Source: CAYLYP01 sp964387795
GTDB taxonomy: Bacteria; Bacteroidota; Bacteroidia; Bacteroidales; UBA7960
Length of the DNA: 29,462 nucleotides
Assembly (NCBI GenBank): GCA_964387795.1
Contig: CAYLYP010000036.1
Location: forward strand, 1-29,462
Direction of reading: 5' to 3'
The first letter of the stretch is position 1. Every line of letters starts with the position of its first letter. Made by a program: the position numbers and the translations under genes. The notes under the pieces were generated by a model. That model had not been told where the DNA came from. It made no database searches and saw only the letters and a list, made by a program, of their open reading frames with translations. Shown piece by piece: positions 1 through 10,400 of this stretch.

Positions 1-2
1 TT

Positions 3-338
3 CTATATATTTTTTCAACAATATTTTCTATATGGCCAATGCTTCATAATCCTTTTTTTGAAGGTACTATACGAATACAAAGAGAGAAAAATCATAATGT
101 GATTAATACAGGGCCCTATAAAATAGTGCGTCACCCAGGATACCTTGGAATGCTTTTAGGTTCAATATCATTACCTTTGGCATTAGGCTCGTTACTTGCA
201 TTTATTCCCCTGGTTATTATGATTATTTTAATTTTTATCAGGACATATTATGAAGATACAACTTTACAGAAAGAATTGACCGGATACTCTGAATATTGTA
301 AAGAAGTAAAATATAGACTAATTCCTTTCATCTGGTAA
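3..338 (+). CDS. Isoprenylcysteine carboxyl methyltransferase (ICMT/PEMT)-like membrane protein, 5' truncated by the window edge
   Basis: The frame is open from the first bases of the window, so the ATG at 39 is probably internal and the true start lies outside. The visible C-terminal part carries the family pattern: NPFFEGTIRIQ, then GH/N-V-I-N-TGPY and the VRHPGYLGM motif, then a hydrophobic stretch (about residues 40-70 from the ATG) and a charged tail with E-x-x-L...GY-x-EYC. In ICMT/PEMT-type methyltransferases the RHPxYxG segment and the following Glu-containing region bind S-adenosylmethionine. The substrate is unknown; bacterial members act on lipids or small lipophilic molecules at the inner membrane. 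The gene is on the strand opposite to the PUL and has no evident link to it. Confidence 0.85.
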   Translation, partial: LYIFSTIFSIWPMLHNPFFEGTIRIQREKNHNVINTGPYKIVRHPGYLGMLLGSISLPLALGSLLAFIPLVIMIILIFIRTYYEDTTLQKELTGYSEYCKEVKYRLIPFIW

Positions 339-850
339 ATTCAATGATTCCATGATTGATTTGTAAATAAAATAAAAGATAAATAATGCACGAACGCACA
401 ATAAACAGGGCTTCATATGGCAGGCACTACCCGACACGTTGCAATAGCTAATGATCGATAACGAATAAGCCCAGGATGAACTAATCCCAATGGATAGTAC
501 TATTGTGTTTAAAGGGCTTGGAAATGGATTTTTAATGAAAAGAATGGAGATGAAGGTTTTTGATACGATGTTTAGTGTGGCTAAGTTCAACTATTTTTTA
601 ATCACTATTTTTCCATTGGCACGTAAAACATTTTGTGTTAAAACATTATCATTTATCGCTTATTTTATATTTTTGTAAGGGAAAAATGTGAATTTAATCC
701 CAATAGTTCTATAATCCTTTACTACTTTAAAGGCCGGAATCAAATCTTAAACAATTTAAGAGATACATTATTGTTTGTTTGGATACTTACGAACAGGTAA
801 AAAATTGTGGGACTTAGAAAACAGGAAACAAATCAATAAAAACATACAAA
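339..850. other. Gene-poor stretch, no supported gene
   Basis: About 510 bases without a convincing gene. Two short open frames (318-590 on the minus strand and 490-678 on the plus strand) have low-complexity hydrophobic translations and look accidental. The segment around 385-475 is richer in G+C than its surroundings and contains the phrase CCCGACACGTTGCAATAGC, which could be the edge of a dispersed intergenic repeat or decayed element. I could not pair it with another copy in the window. Confidence 0.5.
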
Positions 851-1330
851 ATGAAAATTATGATCAAAGCTTTTGGACTGATTATCATTGCCATGATGTC
901 ATTTTGTTTTACAAGCAAAGGCCAAATAAGTGTTTTTGACCTGGGGCGTGTAGAATATGGGGTATATAAAAACGATTATTTTGATTTTCAAATCATGCTG
1001 CCTTACGGATGGGATGTACGATTGCCCAGACAGGTTGATAATACCTCAAATGATGGAACAACAGGGGACAGTGAGACTATTATGGATGCGTATGAAGTAA
1101 GTACGGCAAACTTATTAGAAGTATTTCAATATAAAGCAGGCACTGAACTTGAGTTTAATTCAAGTATCATGATTGGTGCTGAAAATATTATGGATGCCCC
1201 TGAGATTCAAAACGGAAAGGATTTTCTGTTACTGTATGATTTGATTGGGCAGGGAGAAATCGAATATGACTACGTGTCAGATGAAATCGCATACCAAAGT
1301 ATTAATGTGTCAGCGAATTATTCAATTTAA
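851..1330 (+). CDS. Small secreted protein of unknown function, possibly C-terminally truncated
   Basis: 159 residues. An N-terminal signal peptide (basic MKIMIK, then a hydrophobic core to about residue 22, ending SKGQ) suggests export. The body has a Y-x-N-D-Y-F-D-F-Q-I-M-LP-x-GW segment (residues about 37-54), which resembles the opening strand of PsbP-like or lipoprotein folds where a small exported domain begins with a 'YFGF...LP.GW' motif. I do not recognise the family with certainty. The end is abrupt (ANYSI, then TAA). Reading on in the same frame past the stop gives 17 more codons that look protein-like (SYRLAFESLKGFFSRLK) before TAA at 1382-1384, so a nonsense mutation or internal deletion near the 3' end is possible. 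It stands alone on the plus strand, 249 bases before the serine hydrolase gene. Confidence 0.6.
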   Translation: MKIMIKAFGLIIIAMMSFCFTSKGQISVFDLGRVEYGVYKNDYFDFQIMLPYGWDVRLPRQVDNTSNDGTTGDSETIMDAYEVSTANLLEVFQYKAGTELEFNSSIMIGAENIMDAPEIQNGKDFLLLYDLIGQGEIEYDYVSDEIAYQSINVSANYSI

Positions 1331-1579
1331 TCTTATCGCCTCGCATTTGAATCCTTAAAAGGCTTTTTTAGCAGGCTCAAATAAAACAATAGAAAAATGT
1401 GGTTATTATCTGGAAAAGTTAGTATTGATCCTATCATTTTGAAAAAAGCAGTAATATTTCATCTTTAGTTATCTATTTTTCAATAAACACAATTTATTTA
1501 TAGGCTAAAATCAATATTATTAAAATTAAATTTATATATTTAACACATGTAAAGCTTTGTTTGTTTAAAAAACTGACAC

Positions 1580-3970
1580 ATGAAAACAAAAATCATTTTT
1601 TTGATGATTATCTGTAGTAGTATCCCACTTTCTGCACAGTATTCCGAACTGGTTTTTAATGAAAAAGAAACAGGAAAATTAGTATCTCCTGAGATGCTCA
1701 ACAATCACATGATCTCACTAATGAACCAGTACAATATAAGTGGGATGAGTGCAGCCATTGTTAAAGGTGGCAAGACTGTATGGAAATCGTCATACGGATA
1801 TTCAAATCGTGAAACATCAAGTTTGGTAAACGATTCAACTTCATTTTTGCTATACTCTGTAACCAAGACATTTACCGGAATAGGATTAATGCAATTGTAT
1901 GAAAATGGTTATTTTGACCTGGATGATAACATAAATGATTATCTTCCATTTGATGTTATCCATCCAGATTATCCCTCTGACACAATTACCATAAGGATGT
2001 TGATGAACCACACAAGCGGGATAAAAGATAATTTCACTGTTATCAATTCGCTTATAAGTTATAATAACGACACTGAGCTGGAGTTATCCAATGTATTAGA
2101 GAACTATCTGGTTGAAGGCGGAACTTATTATGGGGAGAATACTTCCTATACCAATAGCCATCCGGGAACAAGTTTTTCATACAGTAATATTGGTGCTTCA
2201 TTAGGGGGATATCTTATTGAGTGTATATCAGGTATTGATTATAAACAATATGTTACGGACAGTATTTTAATCCCGGCAGGTATGACCAATAGCTTTTTTA
2301 AGATGTCGGAATGTGATCCTGGCAATATGGCAATGGAATACTCATACACAAATCCAAATTACAATTGTGTTGGCATAGTTTGTAGTCCATTTTTTCCTGC
2401 AGGATTTCTTAGAAGCGATATAAACGACATGTCTGAATACCTAAAAATGCTGTTAAATGGAGGTTCTGTTGGTGATAATTCTATTATAAGCACTGATATG
2501 CTAAATATGATGATGACTGAAGATAATCCAATGGTTGCACCTAATTCCGGACTCTTTTTTGGTTATGATCCAGATAATGGTCTTTGGGGCCACAATGGGG
2601 GTTTTAATGGAGTAAAAACCGGCCTTTTTATGGACAGGGAGGAAGATTGGGGGGTTGTAGTTTTATCAAATGGAGCAGGTGAACCCTGGCAAATATTGTT
2701 TATGTTGTACCAGTATGCAAAAGATTTTGAAATTTTCAACGTTACAAATGCATCTGTAGTCGATGATGACGATGATTTTGTAATAGAACCGGAAGAAAAA
2801 GTCAATATATCCATAAGACTAAGAAATAACTCTGATTTTGATTTTGAAAATATTTCAGTTGAAATGACATCGACAAGTAATATGTTATCATTTACCGATA
2901 GCATTGACGAAATATCAGTCTTAAACTCAGGAGAAACGTTAAGCCTACCTCTGTTTTTTGAGTTTTTAACTAAAAATTTTTCCGAAAGCTTTGATGTCCA
3001 GTTTATGCTACATTTTTTTTCTGAAGGATTACTTGTTGACACATCAACTTTTAATTTGTATTTTGGGAATGCTGATATTTTATTGATTAATGATGAAGAA
3101 CATGTTTACCGGAATCGGAATAAATCAGCAATTTTTTTTAAAGAATCAATTATCAGTGCAGGAAAATCTGTAAGAGAGCATGATATCAATCAATTTGGTT
3201 TGCCTCCAACTGATGGATTATTCAAATTTGGATCAGTAATCTGGTTTACTGGCCTTGATAATGAAATGATCCATACAGTAATGGAGGAAAATGAGCAAAT
3301 GCTAATCTCCGGGTATCTTGATGGGGGAGGGAAATTATTTCTTAGCAGTCAAAACGCAAGTGATGCTTTAAGTGAAACTACATTTTTTAATGATTATCTT
3401 AAATCAGTCCAGACAAATCCTGATTATACAGGCATGTTGAGATTAAGCGGGATTGATACAGTTTTAATTAGTTCTGGACTGGATTTCTATATTTCAGGAG
3501 GGGATGGCACAAACACCCAATATTCTCCAAGTTCAATTTCTCCAGTGAATGGCTCAGGGTTGCTTTTTAATTATTATGGCACTCAAAACGGAGCCGGAAT
3601 ATATTATAACGGGGATTATAAATTGGTCTTTTTGCCGTTTTGTTTTTCATCAATTGACAACCAGGATGACAGGGATGGGCTAATGAACCGGATTTTATCT
3701 TTTTTTGATGGTTTAACCGGTCTTAATAATGGATATTTTGATGATGCTTTAAGCGTTTATCCAAATCCTGCCAGGGATATACTACAAATTACAAATACTA
3801 AAGGGAAAGGTATAATACGGGTATATAGCATCGATGGTAAACTATTTTACTCCGAATTAATGACTGCTCCTAAAGAAGTAAATATTTCAAAATTATCTTC
3901 TGGTATTTATGTAATTGTTTTTACGTCTGAAAATGGCCAAACCTCAATGCAGAAATTTGTAAAAGAATAG
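1580..3970 (+). CDS. T9SS-secreted serine hydrolase (beta-lactamase/transpeptidase fold)
   Basis: 796 residues. A signal peptide (about 1-19, ending LSA-Q) is followed by a class C beta-lactamase/PBP-type domain (about 30-370). Its three hallmark motifs are visible: SVTK (S93-K96, nucleophile and base), YSN (201-203) and HNG (338-340, replacing KTG). Families with this HNG variant are often esterases, D-aminopeptidases or peptidase-like rather than true beta-lactamases, so no resistance role is claimed. Residues about 385-480 form a CARDB-like beta-sandwich. About 495-710 looks like a GATase1/ThuA-like flavodoxin-type region with VIWFTGLDN and LDGGGKLFLSSQN. The last ~75 residues (YPNPARDIL ... 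GIYVIVF ... KFVKE) are a type A T9SS C-terminal sorting domain, so the product should be released to or anchored on the cell surface. The substrate cannot be read from sequence. Confidence 0.9.
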   Translation: MKTKIIFLMIICSSIPLSAQYSELVFNEKETGKLVSPEMLNNHMISLMNQYNISGMSAAIVKGGKTVWKSSYGYSNRETSSLVNDSTSFLLYSVTKTFTGIGLMQLYENGYFDLDDNINDYLPFDVIHPDYPSDTITIRMLMNHTSGIKDNFTVINSLISYNNDTELELSNVLENYLVEGGTYYGENTSYTNSHPGTSFSYSNIGASLGGYLIECISGIDYKQYVTDSILIPAGMTNSFFKMSECDPGNMAMEYSYTNPNYNCVGIVCSPFFPAGFLRSDINDMSEYLKMLLNGGSVGDNSIISTDMLNMMMTEDNPMVAPNSGLFFGYDPDNGLWGHNGGFNGVKTGLFMDREEDWGVVVLSNGAGEPWQILFMLYQYAKDFEIFNVTNASVVDDDDDFVIEPEEKVNISIRLRNNSDFDFENISVEMTSTSNMLSFTDSIDEISVLNSGETLSLPLFFEFLTKNFSESFDVQFMLHFFSEGLLVDTSTFNLYFGNADILLINDEEHVYRNRNKSAIFFKESIISAGKSVREHDINQFGLPPTDGLFKFGSVIWFTGLDNEMIHTVMEENEQMLISGYLDGGGKLFLSSQNASDALSETTFFNDYLKSVQTNPDYTGMLRLSGIDTVLISSGLDFYISGGDGTNTQYSPSSISPVNGSGLLFNYYGTQNGAGIYYNGDYKLVFLPFCFSSIDNQDDRDGLMNRILSFFDGLTGLNNGYFDDALSVYPNPARDILQITNTKGKGIIRVYSIDGKLFYSELMTAPKEVNISKLSSGIYVIVFTSENGQTSMQKFVKE

Positions 3971-4127
3971 AAAATGATTCAAGCATTGTTGGTGCATTTT
4001 TCATGTACTGATAATTGCATTAACGGATTATAAATTTCACCAAATATCACAGACTGGTATTTATATTCAAATAATCTGCAACACCAGTAATTAAAAATAA
4101 GAACTAATCCTTTAAGAAAGAAAAACA

Positions 4128-4169
4128 AAAGAGCGATAATTAAAATCACATTTTTAATTATCGCTCTTT
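4128..4169. terminator. Bidirectional rho-independent terminator between convergent genes
   Basis: A perfect 18-bp inverted repeat (arms 4128-4145 and 4152-4169) encloses a 6-base loop. On the plus strand it is followed by GC and six Ts (4172-4177). On the minus strand it runs into a T-rich tract (complement of 4113-4130). It lies between the convergent serine hydrolase (+) and esterase (-) genes and can close both transcripts, so it marks the 3' end of the PUL operon. Confidence 0.88.
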
Positions 4170-4208
4170 GCTTTTTTATCATCATTTTCATTCTTCTGCA
4201 AAACCTTT

Positions 4209-5003
4209 TTATTCATTTAACTGTCTTTTTTGGTTGAAAAGCCAGGTTAAGAGTTGTTTTTCCAGAAAGACATAATCCCATGCATTGTGGTTGACTTCCG
4301 GGTAGATGGTCAGTCCAAGATGAGCGCCATTGGAACAGGCTTCCTGATACATTTTAATTGATAAATCAACTGGTACAACTGCATCAACAGCACCATGAAA
4401 AATCCATACAGGCACTTTGGAAGCCCAGGTAGCAACGGTTGAAGGGTTGCCACCACCACATATTGGAAACGCAGCAGCAAAAGTATCGGGCATGCGATAT
4501 AGTAATTCAAAGGTGCCCATTCCACCCATAGATAATCCACCAACATAAAACATGGAGTTATCCGTATAGTTAAGCTGAACCAGACTGTCTATCAATTGCA
4601 TGACTGCTGCCAGGGGAGCAGTAGGCCCTCGTTCTGGTTTAAAATCAAAGATCCTGCTTCCATCGTCCTGCCATATAAAATCAACATTCGCCCAGTAGTT
4701 TTCCTCAGGACATTGAGGAAAAACCACAATGGCTGGAAAGTCTCTTCGGTTTTTCTTTGAAGCAAAGTAACGATTTCCATGAACCAGTTGTTTTTCATTG
4801 TCAATGCCCCTTTCACCTGCCCCATGCAAGAAGATAATTACAGGGTAGCTTTTTTGGGGATTAAAATGCTTTGGAAGCAACAAACGATAGGGCAATTCGA
4901 ACCCATTATGATTGAAAACATGTTTGGAGTAATGCCTTGTTTGGCCAATTGCCGAAGTTATTATCATGGGGATTATTGATAGAAATACCAGAATGTTTTT
5001 CAT
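4209..5003 (-). CDS. Secreted alpha/beta-hydrolase (esterase / prolyl-oligopeptidase-like), last gene of the PUL
   Basis: 264 residues with a signal peptide (about 1-20, ending SAIG-Q) and no lipobox, so probably periplasmic. The fold is a compact alpha/beta-hydrolase: an oxyanion-region motif HGAGE (60-64), nucleophile elbow GLSMGG with Ser158, Asp207 in HGAVDAVV and His239 in VNHNAWD complete the catalytic triad. Relatives are annotated as phospholipase/carboxylesterase or as feruloyl/acetyl-xylan esterase-like PUL accessories. It starts 56 bases after the GH3 stop and is co-directional, so it may remove ester substituents from the glycan before cleavage. Succinyl groups occur on some natural beta-1,2-glucans, which is a plausible but untested substrate. 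A TATATTTG box upstream may give it its own promoter. Confidence 0.85.
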   Translation of the reverse strand: MKNILVFLSIIPMIITSAIGQTRHYSKHVFNHNGFELPYRLLLPKHFNPQKSYPVIIFLHGAGERGIDNEKQLVHGNRYFASKKNRRDFPAIVVFPQCPEENYWANVDFIWQDDGSRIFDFKPERGPTAPLAAVMQLIDSLVQLNYTDNSMFYVGGLSMGGMGTFELLYRMPDTFAAAFPICGGGNPSTVATWASKVPVWIFHGAVDAVVPVDLSIKMYQEACSNGAHLGLTIYPEVNHNAWDYVFLEKQLLTWLFNQKRQLNE

Positions 5004-5029
5004 ATAGATTTTTTTGATCTTTAGGTTAA

Positions 5030-5037
5030 CAAATATA
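5030..5037 (-). promoter_or_regulatory. Candidate Bacteroidota -7 box upstream of the esterase gene
   Basis: The minus strand reads TATATTTG, matching the TAnnTTTG -7 consensus of Bacteroides-type housekeeping promoters, 26 bases before the ATG. No clear TTG-type -33 element is seen at the usual spacing, so this is a weak call. The same box occurs before susC. Confidence 0.25.
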
Positions 5038-5059
5038 CAATACTCAAAAAGAAGAGGTG

Positions 5060-7372
5060 TTATTTATCCCAGACAATCTTAGCTGTTTGGACATTATTGG
5101 AGCTATTGCCAATCATTATTAAAAACTCGCCTGCTTCCCAGTCATATTCAAGATTGTAGTTATAAAACTTAAGGTCTTCAGGTGTTATTGAAAAAGTGAT
5201 TTTCTTTTTTTCTCCCGGCATTAAATATACCTTCTGAAAGCCTTTAAGTTCTTTCACTGGCCGGGTAATACTTCCTACCAGGTCACGGATATAAAGCTGT
5301 AATATTTCCGCACCTTCATATTTGCCGGTATTTGTGATTATAACTGAAGCATAAAGGGTGTCAAGCCCTTTAAGAATAGATTTGTTAAGTTGAATGGGGC
5401 TAAAGCTAAAGTTTGTGTAGCTCAATCCATATCCAAAGGGATACAGAGGTTCATTAACAACATCAAGATAGTTTGAACGGAACTTTTTAAACCATTCACC
5501 TTCCAATGGCCTTCCTGTGTTCTTATGGTTATAATAAACAGGTATCTGGCCAAGGTGCCTTGGAAAGCTTACAGGTAGCTTTCCACATGGATTCATGGAA
5601 CCAAATATGACATCAGCTATGGCATTGCCACTTTGAGTGCCACCAAACCAAACATTAAGTATTGCAGGGATATGTTCATGTTCCCAGCTAAGTATCAGGG
5701 GACGTCCGGTGAACAATATCAGGACAACAGGCTTTCCGGTTTTAACCAATTCTTCAAGAAGTTCCTGTTGTTTTCCCGGAAGGGTAATATCAGCCCGGCT
5801 GGATGATTCTCCTGACATTTCAGCACTTTCACCCATAACAGCAATTATGACATCACTTTTTTTAGCCAGATCAAGGGCATCTGCTCTCAGCTTTTCAGGG
5901 CTTATGTTTTTATCAATAGAAGGGATGCCACGAACAGCAGTTCTGATATCCATCTCGGGGTCATCAGTAATATTACACCCTTTGGCATAAGTAACTTCAG
6001 CCTTACCGGATAAGACATTTTTAAATCCTTCCAACACTGTAATTGATTGCCCATGATCGGCAGCTACACTCCAAGTGCCTGCCATATTTAGCTGGTTATC
6101 TGCCAAAGGGCCTATGAGTGCGATTTTACCTTTAGGGGACAAAGGAAGTATCTGATTGTCGTTTTTCAGCAATACAAAAGTCTGGGCAGCAGTTTCTCTT
6201 GCAACTTGATTATGTTCAGGGGTAAAAATTTCATTTTGGGGTCTCGTTGGATCAAGATAGCGGTAAGGATCATCAAAAAGACCTAATTTGTATTTTGCTT
6301 CAAGGATGCGCCTACAGGCTGTATTGATTTGAGATTCAGAAATAAGTCCATCATCAAGGGACTTTTCGAGGGTAGTTAGGTAACCCATCCCAATCATATC
6401 CATATCAACACCAGCCTTAAGAGCCATGGAAGAAGCCTGCTGAAGATCACCCAGCCCGTGTTCTACAATCTCATTGATGGCAGTATAATCGGTAACCACA
6501 AAGCCATTAAAGCCCCATCTTTCACGTAGAACCTGGGTCATGAGCCAATGATTGCAACTGGCCGGAATCCCATCAACCTCGTTAAAGGCAGTCATCACAC
6601 TACCAACGCCTGCTTCAATAGCTGCTTTAAAAGGAGGAAAATATTCATTAAACATTCGGATCCGGCTCATGTCTGCTGTATTATAATCACGTCCTCCTTC
6701 AGCAGCCCCATAAAGAGCAAAATGCTTGACGCAAGCCATGATGGTATTGTTAAGGCTAAGGTCGTCTCCCTGGTAGCCTTTTACAAAAGAGGAAGCAATG
6801 CATGATGCCAGGTATGGATCTTCGCCAACACCTTCAGCCATTCGACCCCAACGGGGATCACGACTGATATCAACCATAGGGGAAAAATTCCAACAAATTC
6901 CATCAGCACTTGCTTCAATGGCAGAAATACGTGCAGATTGCTTTATTAAATCCATATCAAAGCTGGCAGACAGACCAATAGGGATAGGGAAAACAGTTTT
7001 ATAGCCATGAATTACATCCATCCCAAACAATAATGGAATGCCCAATCGACTTTCTTCAACAGCAAGGCGTTGGAGTTCCCTAATCTTTGATTGGGACTTC
7101 ACATTCATCACTGCCCCTACTTTCCCCTCACGGATATTATTGCCAATAACAGATTTGTGAGCTGCACCGGTAATGATTTCTTCATATCCTGCCAAAAGGT
7201 TTAATTGCCCGATCTTTTCGTTGATAGTCATCTTTTGCATGAGTTCATCAACAAAAACCTTCATGTTTTTGTTTTTATCCTCAGTTTTAGTTTGTTTGCA
7301 GTTGGTCAGACAAAGAAAAACTATCGGTAAAAACCAGATTATTAAAAGCTTCTTAATGAGATTTGCTATCAT
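5060..7372 (-). CDS. bglX: GH3 beta-glucosidase lipoprotein (BglX-like)
   Basis: 770 residues. A lipoprotein signal ends in LTNC (Cys25), so it is membrane-anchored on the periplasmic or outer face. The GH3 N-terminal barrel spans about 35-365, with the substrate-binding R/KH motif (VKHFA near 215) and the nucleophile Asp295 in FVVTDY. The C-terminal domain (about 395-650) has the GES-x-EMSGESSSR region (514-526) that holds the acid/base Glu, and a fibronectin-III-like domain closes the protein (about 680-765). Length and order match BglX-type beta-glucosidases. Bacteroides GH3 enzymes from beta-1,2-glucan loci act on sophoro-oligosaccharides, and the neighbours suggest the same role here: removing glucose from the non-reducing end of imported fragments. 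A gap of 125 bases separates it from the GH94 gene upstream, the longest gap inside the PUL. Confidence 0.93.
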   Translation of the reverse strand: MIANLIKKLLIIWFLPIVFLCLTNCKQTKTEDKNKNMKVFVDELMQKMTINEKIGQLNLLAGYEEIITGAAHKSVIGNNIREGKVGAVMNVKSQSKIRELQRLAVEESRLGIPLLFGMDVIHGYKTVFPIPIGLSASFDMDLIKQSARISAIEASADGICWNFSPMVDISRDPRWGRMAEGVGEDPYLASCIASSFVKGYQGDDLSLNNTIMACVKHFALYGAAEGGRDYNTADMSRIRMFNEYFPPFKAAIEAGVGSVMTAFNEVDGIPASCNHWLMTQVLRERWGFNGFVVTDYTAINEIVEHGLGDLQQASSMALKAGVDMDMIGMGYLTTLEKSLDDGLISESQINTACRRILEAKYKLGLFDDPYRYLDPTRPQNEIFTPEHNQVARETAAQTFVLLKNDNQILPLSPKGKIALIGPLADNQLNMAGTWSVAADHGQSITVLEGFKNVLSGKAEVTYAKGCNITDDPEMDIRTAVRGIPSIDKNISPEKLRADALDLAKKSDVIIAVMGESAEMSGESSSRADITLPGKQQELLEELVKTGKPVVLILFTGRPLILSWEHEHIPAILNVWFGGTQSGNAIADVIFGSMNPCGKLPVSFPRHLGQIPVYYNHKNTGRPLEGEWFKKFRSNYLDVVNEPLYPFGYGLSYTNFSFSPIQLNKSILKGLDTLYASVIITNTGKYEGAEILQLYIRDLVGSITRPVKELKGFQKVYLMPGEKKKITFSITPEDLKFYNYNLEYDWEAGEFLIMIGNSSNNVQTAKIVWDK

Positions 7373-7497
7373 CCGTAAGTTATTTTTAGGTTAATGGTCG
7401 GATGGAACTCCATTTAATTCATTTATTCACCCACAGCAGTTTAGAGAAATAAATATCTGGTGTTCATTGGTCAAGTAAGAAAGATTTTTTAAAGAGC

Positions 7498-10400
7498 TTA
7501 TAATTCAATTTCAATATTGTTTATCCCTTCTTTTAAAAAACCAAGGAACATACTTTTAGGTATAACTGCCCCTCCTTTGCGATAAGGATTGTAATCCCTG
7601 GAGAACGGGATTGGGTTTCCATTGATACTTATTCTTTCAGGATGAAAACAATTATTTTTTACCCTAAAAACAATATTGAGCTCATGGTCCAAAATATGCA
7701 TCCTAACATTAAAACCATCAAACGACATAGGTATCACAGGGTCAAAAACAATGAATTCCTTTCTGATCCTTAAGCCAATGAGTGTTGAAATAATTATGCC
7801 AGTATATATACCAGGGCCACTGGAATAAACACGCCAGCCACCATGAAAAGTCAATCTGTTGGAATGCACCAAATGATAGTTCTCATCTGCATCATATCGG
7901 TTATTAAAATGAATGTCAGAACTGCTGTAATAACAGTTTGACTGTCGAAAATCACTGTTTGGGACAACATCCTTATAAGCAACCGGAATAGCTTTTAATA
8001 ATGCATCCAGAAATTCATCTGCCTTACCCAGATGAGCCAGTGCTTCAGCATACCTTATATGCTCATGGATATACATCAAACCTATTTCGCGACCAAAGAA
8101 GGTGCTTGTTTCAGCCCTCTGAAACAACTTTTGTATTCCACCATTATACTTCAAAGGACGATCCATTAATCTTGCACCATCAGGTCCAAGAAGATTTTTC
8201 CGAATGACATTAAGATGATTAAGGGCCTGTTCCTGATTGAAAATACCACTTATAATCCCTCTGTTCATAGGAAGCAGGCTATATTTAATCCCTGTAACAG
8301 TGTCGGATGGGTGCAAAAGCAGGCTGATATTTCCATCAGGTTCAATCAAACCATAACCAGCTACTACATCATTTTTAACAAGATATTTATTGAAATCACT
8401 TTTAATTCGATCACACCATTGAAGCAATGTTTGAGCTTCCTCAGTATCTCCTTTTCTCTCCAGCACAAGGGCATATTGATAAAATGCCTGATAATTCATC
8501 ATCACAGTCCAGCTTGAAATGAGGCGTTGGGCAAGATCAGCATTTACAGGTTGTAAAGAATCATTCCAATCCCCACCACCGAATGGCACGAGGGCTTTGC
8601 CTGGCACAAAGCTATCAATAATCATATCGATAAGCTTTTTAATGTGCCTGGTCAACGATGCGGATTCTGCTTCACCATGACCATCTTTGTGATAATAAGG
8701 CAGGTTTTCTTCAAGTATCTTAAGGTCTCCCGTAATGCTTACATATTTGCATAATGCAATAACAGGCCAGTAGATGATATCACCATGAGCTTCATGGGCA
8801 CGTACCTGATGATAGCTATCGAACATCCACCATTGAGGCCAACCCCCATCAGGATTTTGAAAAGAGAATATTTTACAGATCAACCTACGCGCCTGTTCAT
8901 ATTTCCCATAATGAAGAAGAAAATCAACAGGCCCCTGCGAAACGTCCCTTGTGCCCCAGGCAGCACCACCAAACTGTTCAAGTCCATAAGGTGTAAGATA
9001 ATGGGTAAGGGCATTAATTCCATACCAGGGCAATATTTCATTTAGTGCTTGTATCCCCTTATGGGCTCCCTTCAGTTGTAAACTACCAGACAATTTTTCC
9101 CAATTAAGTATGGCTTTTTGGGTATCACTTTTTAATTGTTTCCGATGGTTTTCAAATCTCTGAACATAAGTCTCTCCTGTTAAAGACCCTGTAAAGCTAA
9201 GTGAAAAGCTGCTGCAATCATCAATAGCCAGGGCAAGTAGCTTTGAGGGCTCTTCCTTATTGCTGGTATTTAAAATTGAGTTATCATGCCAATAGGATTT
9301 ACCATCAGTATGTTGAAGGTGCAGGCCAAAATATCCATCCGGGAACCTTGAAGCAGTAAAACTGTCCTTTCCAGGCTTAATTAATATATTCTTATCATTT
9401 ACTCCAGGATTGAATTCCCATGCTCCTGAATTATCAAAATGATTTGAAACTAACAGATTGACATTCCCTCCTTCAAGAACATTGAAAGACAGGTTAACCT
9501 GAGCAATTTCAGGAGATGTCCATGAGAATAATTCAAATATATGGTTATTGGTTTTGTATATCCATCGGCAATGGTTAATACCCATTTCAAAAGCAGAAGG
9601 AGTGCCCAGAAGATAATACGTTTTATCAATCAGGACAAAAACCCTTTGCCCGCAAGGAGATGCCTGATGAAACTGGTTTGAGTAAATGGATAATAATACA
9701 TTAAAATTCGTGTTGCCCTGGGTGAGATGAGAATTAAAAATCCCGGACATAAAGGCATTAGTTGACATAATCCGCTCATCAGGCTCAAGAAAACAATTTG
9801 TTTGCATGATGTGTCCATGAGGGCGATCAGTAATCATTTCCTTTGATTTAAGGACAACATGGAGTTGGTTGCCATAAAAAAATGACAAGAGTTCATTGTC
9901 CTTAAATTCTTCAAAGCGACGTTCATTGCTAAAGAAATGGCTCAGGTCATCTTTATTCAAATCATCAACAGGGAGTAAAGCCGGAGGGTTGAATAATGAA
10001 ATACATACCACTTTATTGAGAGTCTCAGGGAAATATGCTTCATAAGGGAAAGTCAATTCTTTGAATAGTTTATCTGCAAGTCTTAAATCTTCAACTCCGG
10101 TAGCCATTTGATGGTCATCTATAAAAAGAAATCCAAAGCTTACCCGGGTTTCTTCACCCGGCTTAAGAGTTAAAATTTTGCTTTTTATTGCAAGGACTGA
10201 AGACTCGCCTGCGTATTCGCTCCCTTCATCAATCTGTGATAAAGCCAAAGGAATGCCTGATTGGCGATATGCAGAACCAAAAAACTTCATCCCATCAAGA
10301 TAAACTGAATCACCACCCTCATTGCATGCAAAAAGGAGCCATGGATGCTTATCCGATTGTTTGAGGTTTTGCCTGCAACAGATGATATTCCCATAAGTCT

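Noticed and set aside
318..678. Two short overlapping frames (318-590 minus, 490-678 plus)
   Set aside because: They overlap on opposite strands, one intrudes on the methyltransferase-like gene's end, and neither shows a domain, signal peptide or plausible start region.
1580..3970. Antibiotic-resistance beta-lactamase
   Set aside because: The third motif is HNG rather than KTG and the protein carries surface-sorting and extra domains, so a resistance role is not supported.
3979..4191. Open frame of 70 codons on the minus strand
   Set aside because: It spans the perfect 18-bp terminator hairpin and has no recognisable protein features; it reads as an accidental frame in AT-rich DNA.
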